Below the pieces are notes generated by a model. That model saw only the letters and a program-made list of their open reading frames with translations, was not told where the DNA came from and did no database searches. A stretch of 12,810 nt of DNA from Palsa-147 sp036513895 (GTDB taxonomy: Bacteria; Acidobacteriota; Terriglobia; Acidiferrales; UBA7541), in the NCBI GenBank assembly GCA_036513895.1, contig DATBYF010000106.1:1-12810 (forward strand), in the 5' to 3' direction. Positions within the stretch are counted from its first letter, which is position 1; each line of letters begins with the position of its first letter. Both the position numbers and the translations under genes were made by a program. Positions 1 to 5,711 of this stretch are shown here, piece after piece.

Positions 1-711
1 CCCGACCAGCGGCTCGCCGGTTTTCAAAATCAGCTTCAAAGTTTCCATAGCTTGGATGGACCCGATAATTCCCGGCAGCACCCCCAGCACTCCGCCCTCG
101 GCGCACGACGGCACCAGTCCCGGCGGAGGCGGTTCTGGATAGAGGCATCGGTAGCATGGCCCGTCCAGATAACCAAAAATGCTGGCCTGCCCCTCGAATC
201 GGAAAATGGAGCCGTAAACATTGGGTTTGCCGAGCAGCACGCATGCATCGTTCACGAGATACCGCGTCGGAAAATTGTCAGTGCCGTCCACGATGATGTC
301 GTAGTCACGGAAAATCTCGAGGGCATTCTCGCTCGTTAGCTGCGTTTCGTAGCTCTTGATCTGAATGTCAGGATTCAAATTCCCCAGCCGCTCGGCCGCC
401 GCTTCAATCTTCGGCCTGCCAACGTCGCTCGTGCCGAACGCCACCTGCCGCTGCAAGTTCGTGAAATCAACTTTATCGAAATCCACGATGCCGAGCTTTC
501 CGACTCCCGCTGCGGCCAAATACAAACCAAGTGGCGCTCCAAGTCCGCCCGTTCCCACCAGCAGCACACGCGCACGCTTCAACTTCAGCTGCCCCTCCAT
601 GCCAACTTCCGGCATGATGAGATGGCGGCTATATCGAAGGATTTCCTCATTCGAAAGCGTAACGTCGCTTCCCTTCGCCGCCGTCGCTGGATTTACCGTC
701 TTCGTTGCCAT
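1..711 (-). CDS. moeZ: E1-like sulfur-carrier adenylyltransferase, MoeB/MoeZ/ThiF family (3' end outside window)
   Basis: This enzyme should adenylate the C-terminal glycine of a ubiquitin-fold sulfur carrier, priming it to become a thiocarboxylate in the cytoplasm. I translated 237 residues by hand from ATG at 711, and the frame is still open at base 1. It shows the nucleotide-binding loop GTGGLG at 53-58 with Asp77 at the end of the next strand, DGTDN at 142-146, a zinc-type CYRC pair at 186-189 and the Cys203 motif PSCAEGGVLG. The stretch LYPEPPPP is typical of MoeZ-type proteins. A GGAG at 721-724 lies 9 nt before the ATG. It is the last gene of the cysM-mec-cysO cluster, 58 bp after cysO. 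Whether it carries the C-terminal rhodanese domain that separates MoeZ from MoeB cannot be seen, so the symbol is provisional. The family assignment is firm. Confidence 0.93.
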   Translation of the reverse strand, partial: MATKTVNPATAAKGSDVTLSNEEILRYSRHLIMPEVGMEGQLKLKRARVLLVGTGGLGAPLGLYLAAAGVGKLGIVDFDKVDFTNLQRQVAFGTSDVGRPKIEAAAERLGNLNPDIQIKSYETQLTSENALEIFRDYDIIVDGTDNFPTRYLVNDACVLLGKPNVYGSIFRFEGQASIFGYLDGPCYRCLYPEPPPPGLVPSCAEGGVLGVLPGIIGSIQAMETLKLILKTGEPLVG

Positions 712-737
712 AAATCGAATCTCCAAGTGTCCCTAGC

Positions 738-752
738 CACGTGTCACACGTG
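738..752. repeat. 15-bp palindrome CACGTGTCACACGTG between cysO and moeZ
   Basis: Two 7-base arms (CACGTGT and ACACGTG) are perfect inverted copies around one central base. The gap also holds three direct copies of CCTAGC at 732-737, 755-760 and 769-774, the last overlapping the cysO stop codon. It could be an operator or an mRNA hairpin that adjusts moeZ expression relative to cysO. No T-run follows on either strand, so it does not look like a standard terminator. Confidence 0.5.
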
Positions 753-769
753 TTCCTAGCGAGATATCC

Positions 770-1054
770 CTAGCTTGATGTGCCACCCGCGATGGACGGC
801 ACGATGCTGATCGTGTCGCCGTCATTCACCTGCGTTTTATCCTTCTGCAGGTAGCGGATATCTTCGTCATTCAAGTAGACATTCACAAAACTCCGCAGCC
901 TGCCGTCATCCGCATACAAATGCTTGCGCAGCTCGGCGAATTGCGAAGTCAGCGCAGCCAACGCCTCGCCGACCGTTCCGGCCTGTAGCTCGACTGAATC
1001 TTTCTTTTCGACGTACGCCCGCAGCGGCGTCGGAATCATGATCTTAACTGCCAT
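770..1054 (-). CDS. cysO: Ubiquitin-fold sulfur carrier protein, CysO/MoaD/ThiS family, with C-terminal extension after Gly-Gly
   Basis: A 94-residue beta-grasp sulfur carrier. As a C-terminal thiocarboxylate, such proteins donate sulfide for cysteine synthesis. The match to mycobacterial CysO, from memory, is clear. It includes an N-terminal strand with IPTPLR at 7-12, the motif FVNVYLNDEDIRY at 56-68, and DGDTISIVPSIAGG near the end. The usual family C-terminus is Gly-Gly. Here Gly90-Gly91 is followed by Thr-Ser-Ser before the TAG stop, read directly from 770-787, so the glycine is not free in the primary product. ATG at 1054 has GGGAGA about 5 nt upstream. It lies 25 bp after mec and 58 bp before moeZ, in one presumed operon. 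MoaD or ThiS roles are possible, but the cysM and mec neighbours favour cysteine synthesis. Confidence 0.92.
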   Translation of the reverse strand: MAVKIMIPTPLRAYVEKKDSVELQAGTVGEALAALTSQFAELRKHLYADDGRLRSFVNVYLNDEDIRYLQKDKTQVNDGDTISIVPSIAGGTSS

Positions 1055-1079
1055 CTAGTCTCCCTTCACCAACACAATG

Positions 1080-1523
1080 TCATGCAATTCCAGCTCCGCC
1101 GAACGATACCGTCTCAATCGCTTCCGCGTCGTAGCTCGCGCGATCGTCCGCCAACCGCCACGAATTCATATCCTTCGGTTCGCGCGATTGAACACTGACG
1201 ATCACGTAGCTATACCACGGCCACGCATGCTCGCGATCAAACTCACTCGGCCGCGCCGGAGCATCAGGATGCGAATGATACCATCCGAGCAGCTCAAGCC
1301 CCGAACGCCGCGCCGCCGCATCCGCATCGCGCACATCTTCAGGCGTAATCGAAAACCGGTTGCGAGGCGAATCGCCCCGCTGATTTTTCAGCGGCAAAAT
1401 TTCAATCACATCGCGATGGCCGTCTTGCTCGGAGCCCAGGAGCGCGCCGCAACACTCATTCGGGTACGTCTCCACTCCATGCTCGCGTATGCGCTTGGCC
1501 ACCTGCTCGCGAATTCGTAGCAT
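1080..1523 (-). CDS. mec: JAMM/MPN+ zinc metallopeptidase (Mec/QbsD-like, Mov34 family)
   Basis: A 147-residue single-domain JAMM peptidase. In Mycobacterium, Mec hydrolyses the CysO-cysteine adduct to release cysteine and regenerate the carrier. The QbsD branch trims extra residues from carrier C-termini. All signature residues are present: Glu23 in PNECCG, the His83-x-His85 pair in YHSHP, Ser93 and Asp96 in PSEFD, with the seven-residue spacing expected between the second His and Ser. I chose ATG at 1523 because the product then begins MLRIREQ, lining up with family N-termini, with AGGAG 12 nt upstream. A TTG at 1547 would add eight residues and overlap the cysM stop as TTGA. It is also possible, with GGGA about 6 nt before it. 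The gene sits between cysM and cysO, so carrier processing is the likely job. Confidence 0.92.
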   Translation of the reverse strand: MLRIREQVAKRIREHGVETYPNECCGALLGSEQDGHRDVIEILPLKNQRGDSPRNRFSITPEDVRDADAAARRSGLELLGWYHSHPDAPARPSEFDREHAWPWYSYVIVSVQSREPKDMNSWRLADDRASYDAEAIETVSFGGAGIA

Positions 1524-1543
1524 GCCCCGACTGAACTCCTGAC

Positions 1544-2512
1544 TCAATCCTCATCCCAGAATCGTTCGCTCAGATACTTATCCCCGGAGTCTGGAAACAC
1601 AGTGACGATGACCGCCTCTTTACTCGGCGCAACACGTCGCGCAACTTCAAAACAGCAGCAAATCGCGGCTCCAGAACTGATGCCAACGAGTATCCCCTCC
1701 TCCCGCGCAAGCCGCTTCACCATCGCGTACGCCGCTTCCGTCGAGATCTCCAAATTCTCATCGGCCACAGTCGGGTCATAAATCTTCGGCACAATCGATG
1801 TCGGCATATATTTCATGCCCTCAAGCCCGTGGAACGCGGAGTCCGGCTGAAAACTGATCGCTCGAATCGCTGGATTAAATTCCTTCAATCGTCGCGCCGT
1901 TCCTACGAACGTCCCGCTCGTTCCCAGTCCAGCAACAAAATGCGTAACGCGGCCGCCCGTCTGCTCCCAAATTTCGGGCGCTGTCGTCGTCATGTGCGCT
2001 TCCACATTCGCCGGATTGCCGTACTGATCGGGATAAAAATATTTCGATGGCTCACTCGCGTAAATTTCCCGAACCCGGCGAATCGCGCCATCCGATCCTT
2101 CATCCGCCGGCGTGATCACCAGCTCCGCGCCATACGCCGCCAAAATTCTCTTGCGCTCGATGGACGCGTTCGCGGGTAAGCAGAGCTTCACGCGATAGCC
2201 CCGCGCCGCTCCGATCATAGCGTATGCGATTCCCGTATTTCCGCTCGTCGAATCGAGAATCGTTTTCCCGGGCGAAAGTTCGCCGCGCCGTTCGCCGTCA
2301 AGGATCATGCGAAGGGCCGCGCGGTCCTTCACCGATCCGCCTGGATTGAACCATTCCGCTTTCGCGTGAAATTCAACGCGCCGATATTCGCGCCCCACGC
2401 GCTGTAAACGCAAAAGTGGCGTGTTCCCGATGCAATCGACCAAATTCTCGCGCTCTCCGCTGCGAGACACCGATGGCAACTCCGCAACAATCGAATTCTT
2501 GATTTCTGACAA
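1544..2512 (-). CDS. cysM: PLP-dependent cysteine synthase, CysM (CysO-dependent) type
   Basis: A fold-type II PLP enzyme of 322 residues, close to the length I recall for mycobacterial CysM. That enzyme transfers sulfur from CysO-thiocarboxylate to an aminoacrylate made from O-phosphoserine. Visible motifs are IGNTPLL at 28-34, the PLP lysine Lys62 in NPGGSVKDR, TSGNTG at 89-94, the phosphate-binding loop GLGTSGT at 195-201, QYGNPAN at 163-169 and GISSGAA at 277-283. The region around residue 234 has Lys where I place the phosphoserine-recognising Arg220 of the mycobacterial enzyme. An odd Cys-Cys-Cys run sits at 285-287. I prefer the TTG start at 2512 because GAGG lies 5 nt upstream and the length fits. 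An in-frame ATG at 2608 adds 32 residues but has no convincing Shine-Dalgarno. It is first in the cluster. Confidence 0.92.
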   Translation of the reverse strand: MSEIKNSIVAELPSVSRSGERENLVDCIGNTPLLRLQRVGREYRRVEFHAKAEWFNPGGSVKDRAALRMILDGERRGELSPGKTILDSTSGNTGIAYAMIGAARGYRVKLCLPANASIERKRILAAYGAELVITPADEGSDGAIRRVREIYASEPSKYFYPDQYGNPANVEAHMTTTAPEIWEQTGGRVTHFVAGLGTSGTFVGTARRLKEFNPAIRAISFQPDSAFHGLEGMKYMPTSIVPKIYDPTVADENLEISTEAAYAMVKRLAREEGILVGISSGAAICCCFEVARRVAPSKEAVIVTVFPDSGDKYLSERFWDED

Positions 2513-2709
2513 CGACACCTCGGAAGCCCGCCGAAAGAACAATTTGAGCCCACTCGCTAAGACAATCAGATGCGCCGGATACCGCCTGGATTCAAGCCCG
2601 CGACCCATCCATAAGCATCGCTAGAGTTTAGCAGACGACTTCCTAACATACCGGGCCGCAGCCAGTCCGATGACCAAGCGCGTTCGGTCCGAGCGATTCC
2701 ACTTTATTC

Positions 2710-2739
2710 TTTACAGGAGGCCATTCAGATTCATATTCT
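2710..2739 (+). promoter_or_regulatory. Putative sigma70-type promoter for the 2748 gene
   Basis: TTTACA at 2710-2715 matches five of six -35 consensus bases. TATTCT at 2734-2739 matches four of six -10 bases. The spacer is 18 nt. The ATG at 2748 is only 8 nt past the -10 box, so the transcript would begin at or just before the start codon. AGGAGG at 2715-2720 is about 27 nt from the ATG, too far to act as its ribosome site. Confidence 0.4.
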
Positions 2740-2747
2740 GGATTCCT

Positions 2748-3191
2748 ATGTGGTACGTCAACGCAGCCTTCACCGAAGAAAACGTCGCCAAGCTAACTTC
2801 GGCCGGATTTAAGCTCAGCAGCACGCGCGGCGTGATGCGAATCGAAAAATACGGCTGTGGAGCCGAGCTGCGTCGCGGCAACGACAACAACTATCACATG
2901 ACCGAGCTGCCCACGATCATGCTGAACGGCCAATTTACGATTCTATGGGATGCCGGCTATCAGAAATTCCTGATCACCCACGAAGAGCACAAATTCCCAG
3001 CGCATCGCGGCCAGCTTGTCAATCTGCGGAAATTTAACGAAGAATTACGGACCGCTCTCGGAGTTCCCACCTACTACAACGAAGCCATCGGATCCACTTG
3101 CCATTTCAGCGTCTACGATCGCGTGAAAGGCCGACCAGGCGCCGATCCGGATGTCACCGTCGGCATAGTAGAAACACCCGACGACCACTAA
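2748..3191 (+). CDS. Hypothetical protein, 147 residues, no recognised family
   Basis: I do not recognise this protein. It starts MWYVNAAFTEENV and looks like one compact soluble alpha/beta domain, with no signal peptide, membrane segment or obvious catalytic motif. It contains two Cys (in KYGCGAE and GSTCHF) and several His. The tail, from about GRPGADPD, looks disordered. The frame is open back to ATG 2670, but I prefer ATG 2748. The extra 26 residues are basic and aromatic without pattern, the 2670 ATG has no ribosome site, and a promoter-like pair sits just before 2748. It is divergent from the cysM cluster and converges on the glutaredoxin-like gene with a 3-bp gap. The long intact frame and normal composition support a real gene. 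Its function is unknown. Confidence 0.72.
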   Translation: MWYVNAAFTEENVAKLTSAGFKLSSTRGVMRIEKYGCGAELRRGNDNNYHMTELPTIMLNGQFTILWDAGYQKFLITHEEHKFPAHRGQLVNLRKFNEELRTALGVPTYYNEAIGSTCHFSVYDRVKGRPGADPDVTVGIVETPDDH

Positions 3192-3194
3192 GCT

Positions 3195-3665
3195 TTACGC
3201 GCGACCGGCCTGCTCGAGCTTTCTTCGAAAATCTTCCGGATCAATCTTGTGTCGTGCAGCTTCGCGCGAACCGATAAAAATCACCGGCACGTCCTCCGTA
3301 TAGCGGCGCTGCAAAACGGGATCGCGGTCCACATCAACCTCGCGGAGACGCGCGCCGAATTGCTTCAAGATCGGCTCCATGGCGATCTTCGCGGATTCAC
3401 ACAAGTGGCAGCCTTCGCGGGTATAAAGGGTGACATCTTTAGAACCAGTCACCGCGATTCTGCCATCTTCCGTCCTCTCGAAAAAATCACCGCCTTCCGA
3501 CGCTCGCAGCATTCCCACGCCAACAAGTTCGGCGACGGCGTCCAGGATATCTTCATGCTGCTCGGCTGATTTTTCTCCGGCCATCTCGAAGAACGTGTGG
3601 AGATCGAGCGAATCGCGCTGCAGATCGTCATACAGCGAGAGAATTTTCGTGGATATATCTTTCAT
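3195..3665 (-). CDS. Winged-helix-like N-terminus fused to a glutaredoxin-like domain
   Basis: A 156-residue cytoplasmic protein in two parts. Residues about 77-156 form a glutaredoxin/DUF836-type thioredoxin fold. VTLYTREGCHLC places the CxxC at Cys86-Cys89, the cis-proline is Pro127 in EDVPVIF, and KIDPEDFRRKL forms the last helix, so thiol-disulfide exchange is plausible. Residues 1-73 are mostly helical and end in FFERTEDGRIAV, which resembles the wing of a small winged-helix domain. That is a weak call made by eye. Short glutaredoxin-like proteins usually have only the second part, so the fusion is notable. The start is firm: GAGG lies 6 nt before the ATG at 3665. The gene follows the DinB-like gene by 44 bp on the same strand, so the two are likely co-transcribed. 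Linkage to the sulfur cluster may be chance. Confidence 0.85.
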   Translation of the reverse strand: MKDISTKILSLYDDLQRDSLDLHTFFEMAGEKSAEQHEDILDAVAELVGVGMLRASEGGDFFERTEDGRIAVTGSKDVTLYTREGCHLCESAKIAMEPILKQFGARLREVDVDRDPVLQRRYTEDVPVIFIGSREAARHKIDPEDFRRKLEQAGRA

Positions 3666-3709
3666 CGTTTACCTCGAACATCGGAGAGGGCAGAGCTGCA
3701 ATGATTGTA

Positions 3710-4243
3710 TCAGGGCCGAATCGTGTAGTACTGCTGAAACGGCCCGATATACGGATGATAAGCATGCGACCGGAACAATTCGGCGATCTGCCGGATGTGG
3801 CCGAGATCGTGAAACGCCCACTCGTTCATGAGCTGATTGATCGTCACTTTGCCGACCGAAGAATGAATTCCCGAGCGCGACGTCACGCTCGGTGGAATAT
3901 ATCGCAGAAACGAAAGGCTCCGATCCCGCTCGTGGCAGAAAAGATGCAGATTCTCGCGAGCCTTTCGCGATGAGTAGCGGCCTGCCGTGTACGCCGCATT
4001 CTGATCGTACGCCTCCAGCTGCGGCGAATCGCTCTCGACCATTTTTTGTATGCGCTCGCGAAATCCGACCACTTCGACTTCGGCGAGATGCGCGAGCACC
4101 TCGCTAATCGACCATCGCTCCATGGACGGTTTCCAATGCAATTCCTCATCGCTAGCGATGTGCACGATTTTTTCGATTATGATCGGTGTCTGCTCGAGAA
4201 CGGCGAGTCCGGGCAGCGCGTCTTCACTGTGTTTGGGCGACAT
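3710..4243 (-). CDS. DinB/YfiT-like putative metal-dependent protein
   Basis: A 177-residue four-helix-bundle protein of the DinB-like superfamily. Members bind a divalent metal through three histidines, and some act as thiol (bacillithiol or mycothiol) transferases, but most have no known reaction. The three expected histidines are visible: His52 in EVLAHLAEVE, and His145 and His149 in NEWAFHDLGHIRQ. Length is normal for the family. There is no signal peptide, so it should be cytoplasmic. ATG at 4243 has GAGGA about 4 nt upstream. It lies 44 bp before the glutaredoxin-like gene, which would fit a role in thiol chemistry, but that is inference from position only. The 147-bp gap on its other side is divergent from the receiver gene and should hold promoters for both directions. 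Confidence 0.88.
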   Translation of the reverse strand: MSPKHSEDALPGLAVLEQTPIIIEKIVHIASDEELHWKPSMERWSISEVLAHLAEVEVVGFRERIQKMVESDSPQLEAYDQNAAYTAGRYSSRKARENLHLFCHERDRSLSFLRYIPPSVTSRSGIHSSVGKVTINQLMNEWAFHDLGHIRQIAELFRSHAYHPYIGPFQQYYTIRP

Positions 4244-4377
4244 AAATTCCTCGCGATGACTTATTCCTCCATCGCACCATACCGCATCGCCATGATTTTG
4301 TCGAAAATGCCCTCACTTGAGCCGTTGCCCTCCCCGTGGTACACCCTGAACGTGCATTAATCTCATTGTAATCCGCT

Positions 4378-4385
4378 GGAGGAGG
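4378..4385 (+). promoter_or_regulatory. Strong ribosome binding site deciding a TTG start
   Basis: GGAGGAGG ends 5 nt before TTG at 4391. No ATG or GTG in frame nearby competes with it, so this site fixes a non-ATG start for the receiver gene. A weak -10-like TGTAAT lies at 4367-4372, without a clear -35 partner. Confidence 0.7.
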
Positions 4386-4390
4386 CTTGA

Positions 4391-4744
4391 TTGGTTGACG
4401 TCGTTGTTCTCGTAGACGATCTTTTCTTTCAATCGAAGATTGTAGAAACTGCCCGGCTGACCGGCATCACCATCGCTATTTGCGGAACGGGAGATGCATT
4501 CATCGCCGCAATCGAGCGCGAAAGCCCCAAGCTCGCCATCGTGGACTTAAATTCGCGTGGTGGTGCGCTCAACGCTCTCGAGCGCCTACGCGCATCAGGC
4601 AACCAGACGCCGCTAATCGGCTATCTCTCCCATGTGCAGACGGACCTCGCCGAAAGCGCAAGGGCCGCAGGTTGCAGGGACGTGATGCCGCGCTCGAAAT
4701 TCACTGCGAATCTTGCCACGATCTTGTCCGGAGCCAAGAATTGA
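4391..4744 (+). CDS. Stand-alone CheY-like receiver domain protein
   Basis: A 117-residue cytoplasmic protein with the layout of a response-regulator receiver and no output domain. The key residues are all in place by spacing. They are the acidic pair Asp9-Asp10 in VLVDDLFF, the phospho-acceptor Asp52 in LAIVDLNSRG, Ser80 in IGYLSHV where Thr/Ser is expected, and Lys103 in PRSKF. The sequence is otherwise divergent, and it may be a degenerate relative rather than a true phospho-receiver. It starts with TTG, supported by GGAGGAGG 5 nt upstream. The stop overlaps the TTG start of the next gene as TTGA, so the pair is translationally coupled. No histidine kinase lies in the window. I do not know its output partner. 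Confidence 0.78.
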   Translation: MVDVVVLVDDLFFQSKIVETARLTGITIAICGTGDAFIAAIERESPKLAIVDLNSRGGALNALERLRASGNQTPLIGYLSHVQTDLAESARAAGCRDVMPRSKFTANLATILSGAKN

Positions 4745-5658
4745 AGAACGTGATTTCACTCTTGCGACACGCGCGGCTCGCTATGCTGGTGCCGCTCATC
4801 ACGTTTCTCCCCATTTGCGCCTATGCACACGCGCAGGCCTCGCAGGAGGCCGATCCGTCCGCCGCGCTCGTCTCCGCGCTCACCGCGGCCTGCAAGCACG
4901 ACGAAACTCAATTTGCGAACTATCTCACCAACGACAACGCCACCGCCTTTCGCGCCCTCCCGATCGACCAGCGCAATGCAATTCTGAAACGCTTTTCACT
5001 CACCGAAGATGCCGGCCGTCCGCTCCTCTCCACAGATCAAAACGGCCGCTCAGTCTTGCGATGCCAAGTAGCCAGCGCGACCTCCGAATTTCGCTTCGGC
5101 GCACCCCGTGCCGGCGAAAATCTCGCCTTCATCCCCTTGCAGACTGTAGACGGAGACACTTCGGACATCGGCATGGTGCGCGAATCAGGCGGATGGAAAA
5201 TTATCTCGGTTGGCCTGATGATTTTCGATATCCATCAACTTTCAGACCGGTGGAAAGAGCAGGAAACTGAAAATCGCGAGGACGACGCAATCCATTCCAT
5301 GCGCGATCTCCAGACGGTCATCGGAACCTATCAACGCGCATTCGACGAACTGCCCGAATCCTTGCAGCAGCTCGGCCCAGCTCCGAAGAATCAAGTCTCG
5401 CCGGAGCAGGCAAATCTGATCAGCGCGCAATTGGCGTCCGGAGCGCAAAACGGCTACCGCTTCCGCTACCGAATTGTGACCGGCGCGGACGGAAATCCAT
5501 CCGGCTTCGAACTTACCGCGACACCTGAATCCTACGGCAAAAGCGGCAAGCGCTCATTTTTCCTCGATGCGGCCGGTAAATTCCACGCCGCTGACAAGCA
5601 TGGCGAACTAGCCACGCCCGACGATCCAATTTTGCCGGAACAAGACACCCAGAATTGA
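4741..5658 (+). CDS. Secreted protein with C-terminal pilin-like domain
   Basis: 305 residues, from the TTG that overlaps the previous stop, with GGAG 7 nt upstream. The N-terminus has a Sec signal peptide: basic start, hydrophobic stretch 13-27, and a likely cut after AHA at residue 31. Residues about 35-165 are an unrecognised domain that may resemble stress-type tetratricopeptide-free secreted domains; I claim no family. From 181 the text DAIHSMRDLQTVIGTYQRAF, then an N-terminal-type region running to the LASGAQNGYRFRY motif at about 233-245 and SFFLDAAGKFHA near 280, looks like the globular part of type II secretion or type IV pilin-like proteins. It lacks the hydrophobic N-terminal helix that such proteins use to polymerise. 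It is probably periplasmic or exported. Convergent with the aldo/keto reductase gene, 53 bp away. Confidence 0.75.
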   Translation: MKNVISLLRHARLAMLVPLITFLPICAYAHAQASQEADPSAALVSALTAACKHDETQFANYLTNDNATAFRALPIDQRNAILKRFSLTEDAGRPLLSTDQNGRSVLRCQVASATSEFRFGAPRAGENLAFIPLQTVDGDTSDIGMVRESGGWKIISVGLMIFDIHQLSDRWKEQETENREDDAIHSMRDLQTVIGTYQRAFDELPESLQQLGPAPKNQVSPEQANLISAQLASGAQNGYRFRYRIVTGADGNPSGFELTATPESYGKSGKRSFFLDAAGKFHAADKHGELATPDDPILPEQDTQN

Positions 5659-5711
5659 ACTGAACGAAAGCTAGCGCGCGTAAATCGCGGCGATAGTGCT
5701 GACGTTACCCG

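Noticed and set aside
365..736. Plus-strand open frame of about 120 codons opposite the E1-like gene
   Set aside because: It is antisense to a clear ThiF/MoeB-family enzyme, and its Ser/Pro/Ala-rich product looks like the shadow of a GC-biased gene.
1077..1520. Plus-strand open frame opposite mec
   Set aside because: Arg/Ile-rich translation with no motif, and the minus strand carries an intact JAMM signature.
1829..2179. Plus-strand open frame opposite cysM
   Set aside because: Very basic product, no ribosome site, and it lies entirely within a well-conserved enzyme gene.
2670..2747. Upstream ATG extending the unrecognised protein by 26 residues
   Set aside because: No ribosome site before it, and the promoter-like elements lie inside the extension.
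4295..4308. Inverted repeat ATTTT-GTCG-AAAAT in the divergent gap
   Set aside because: Five-base AT arms are common by chance, and nothing else supports a site here.
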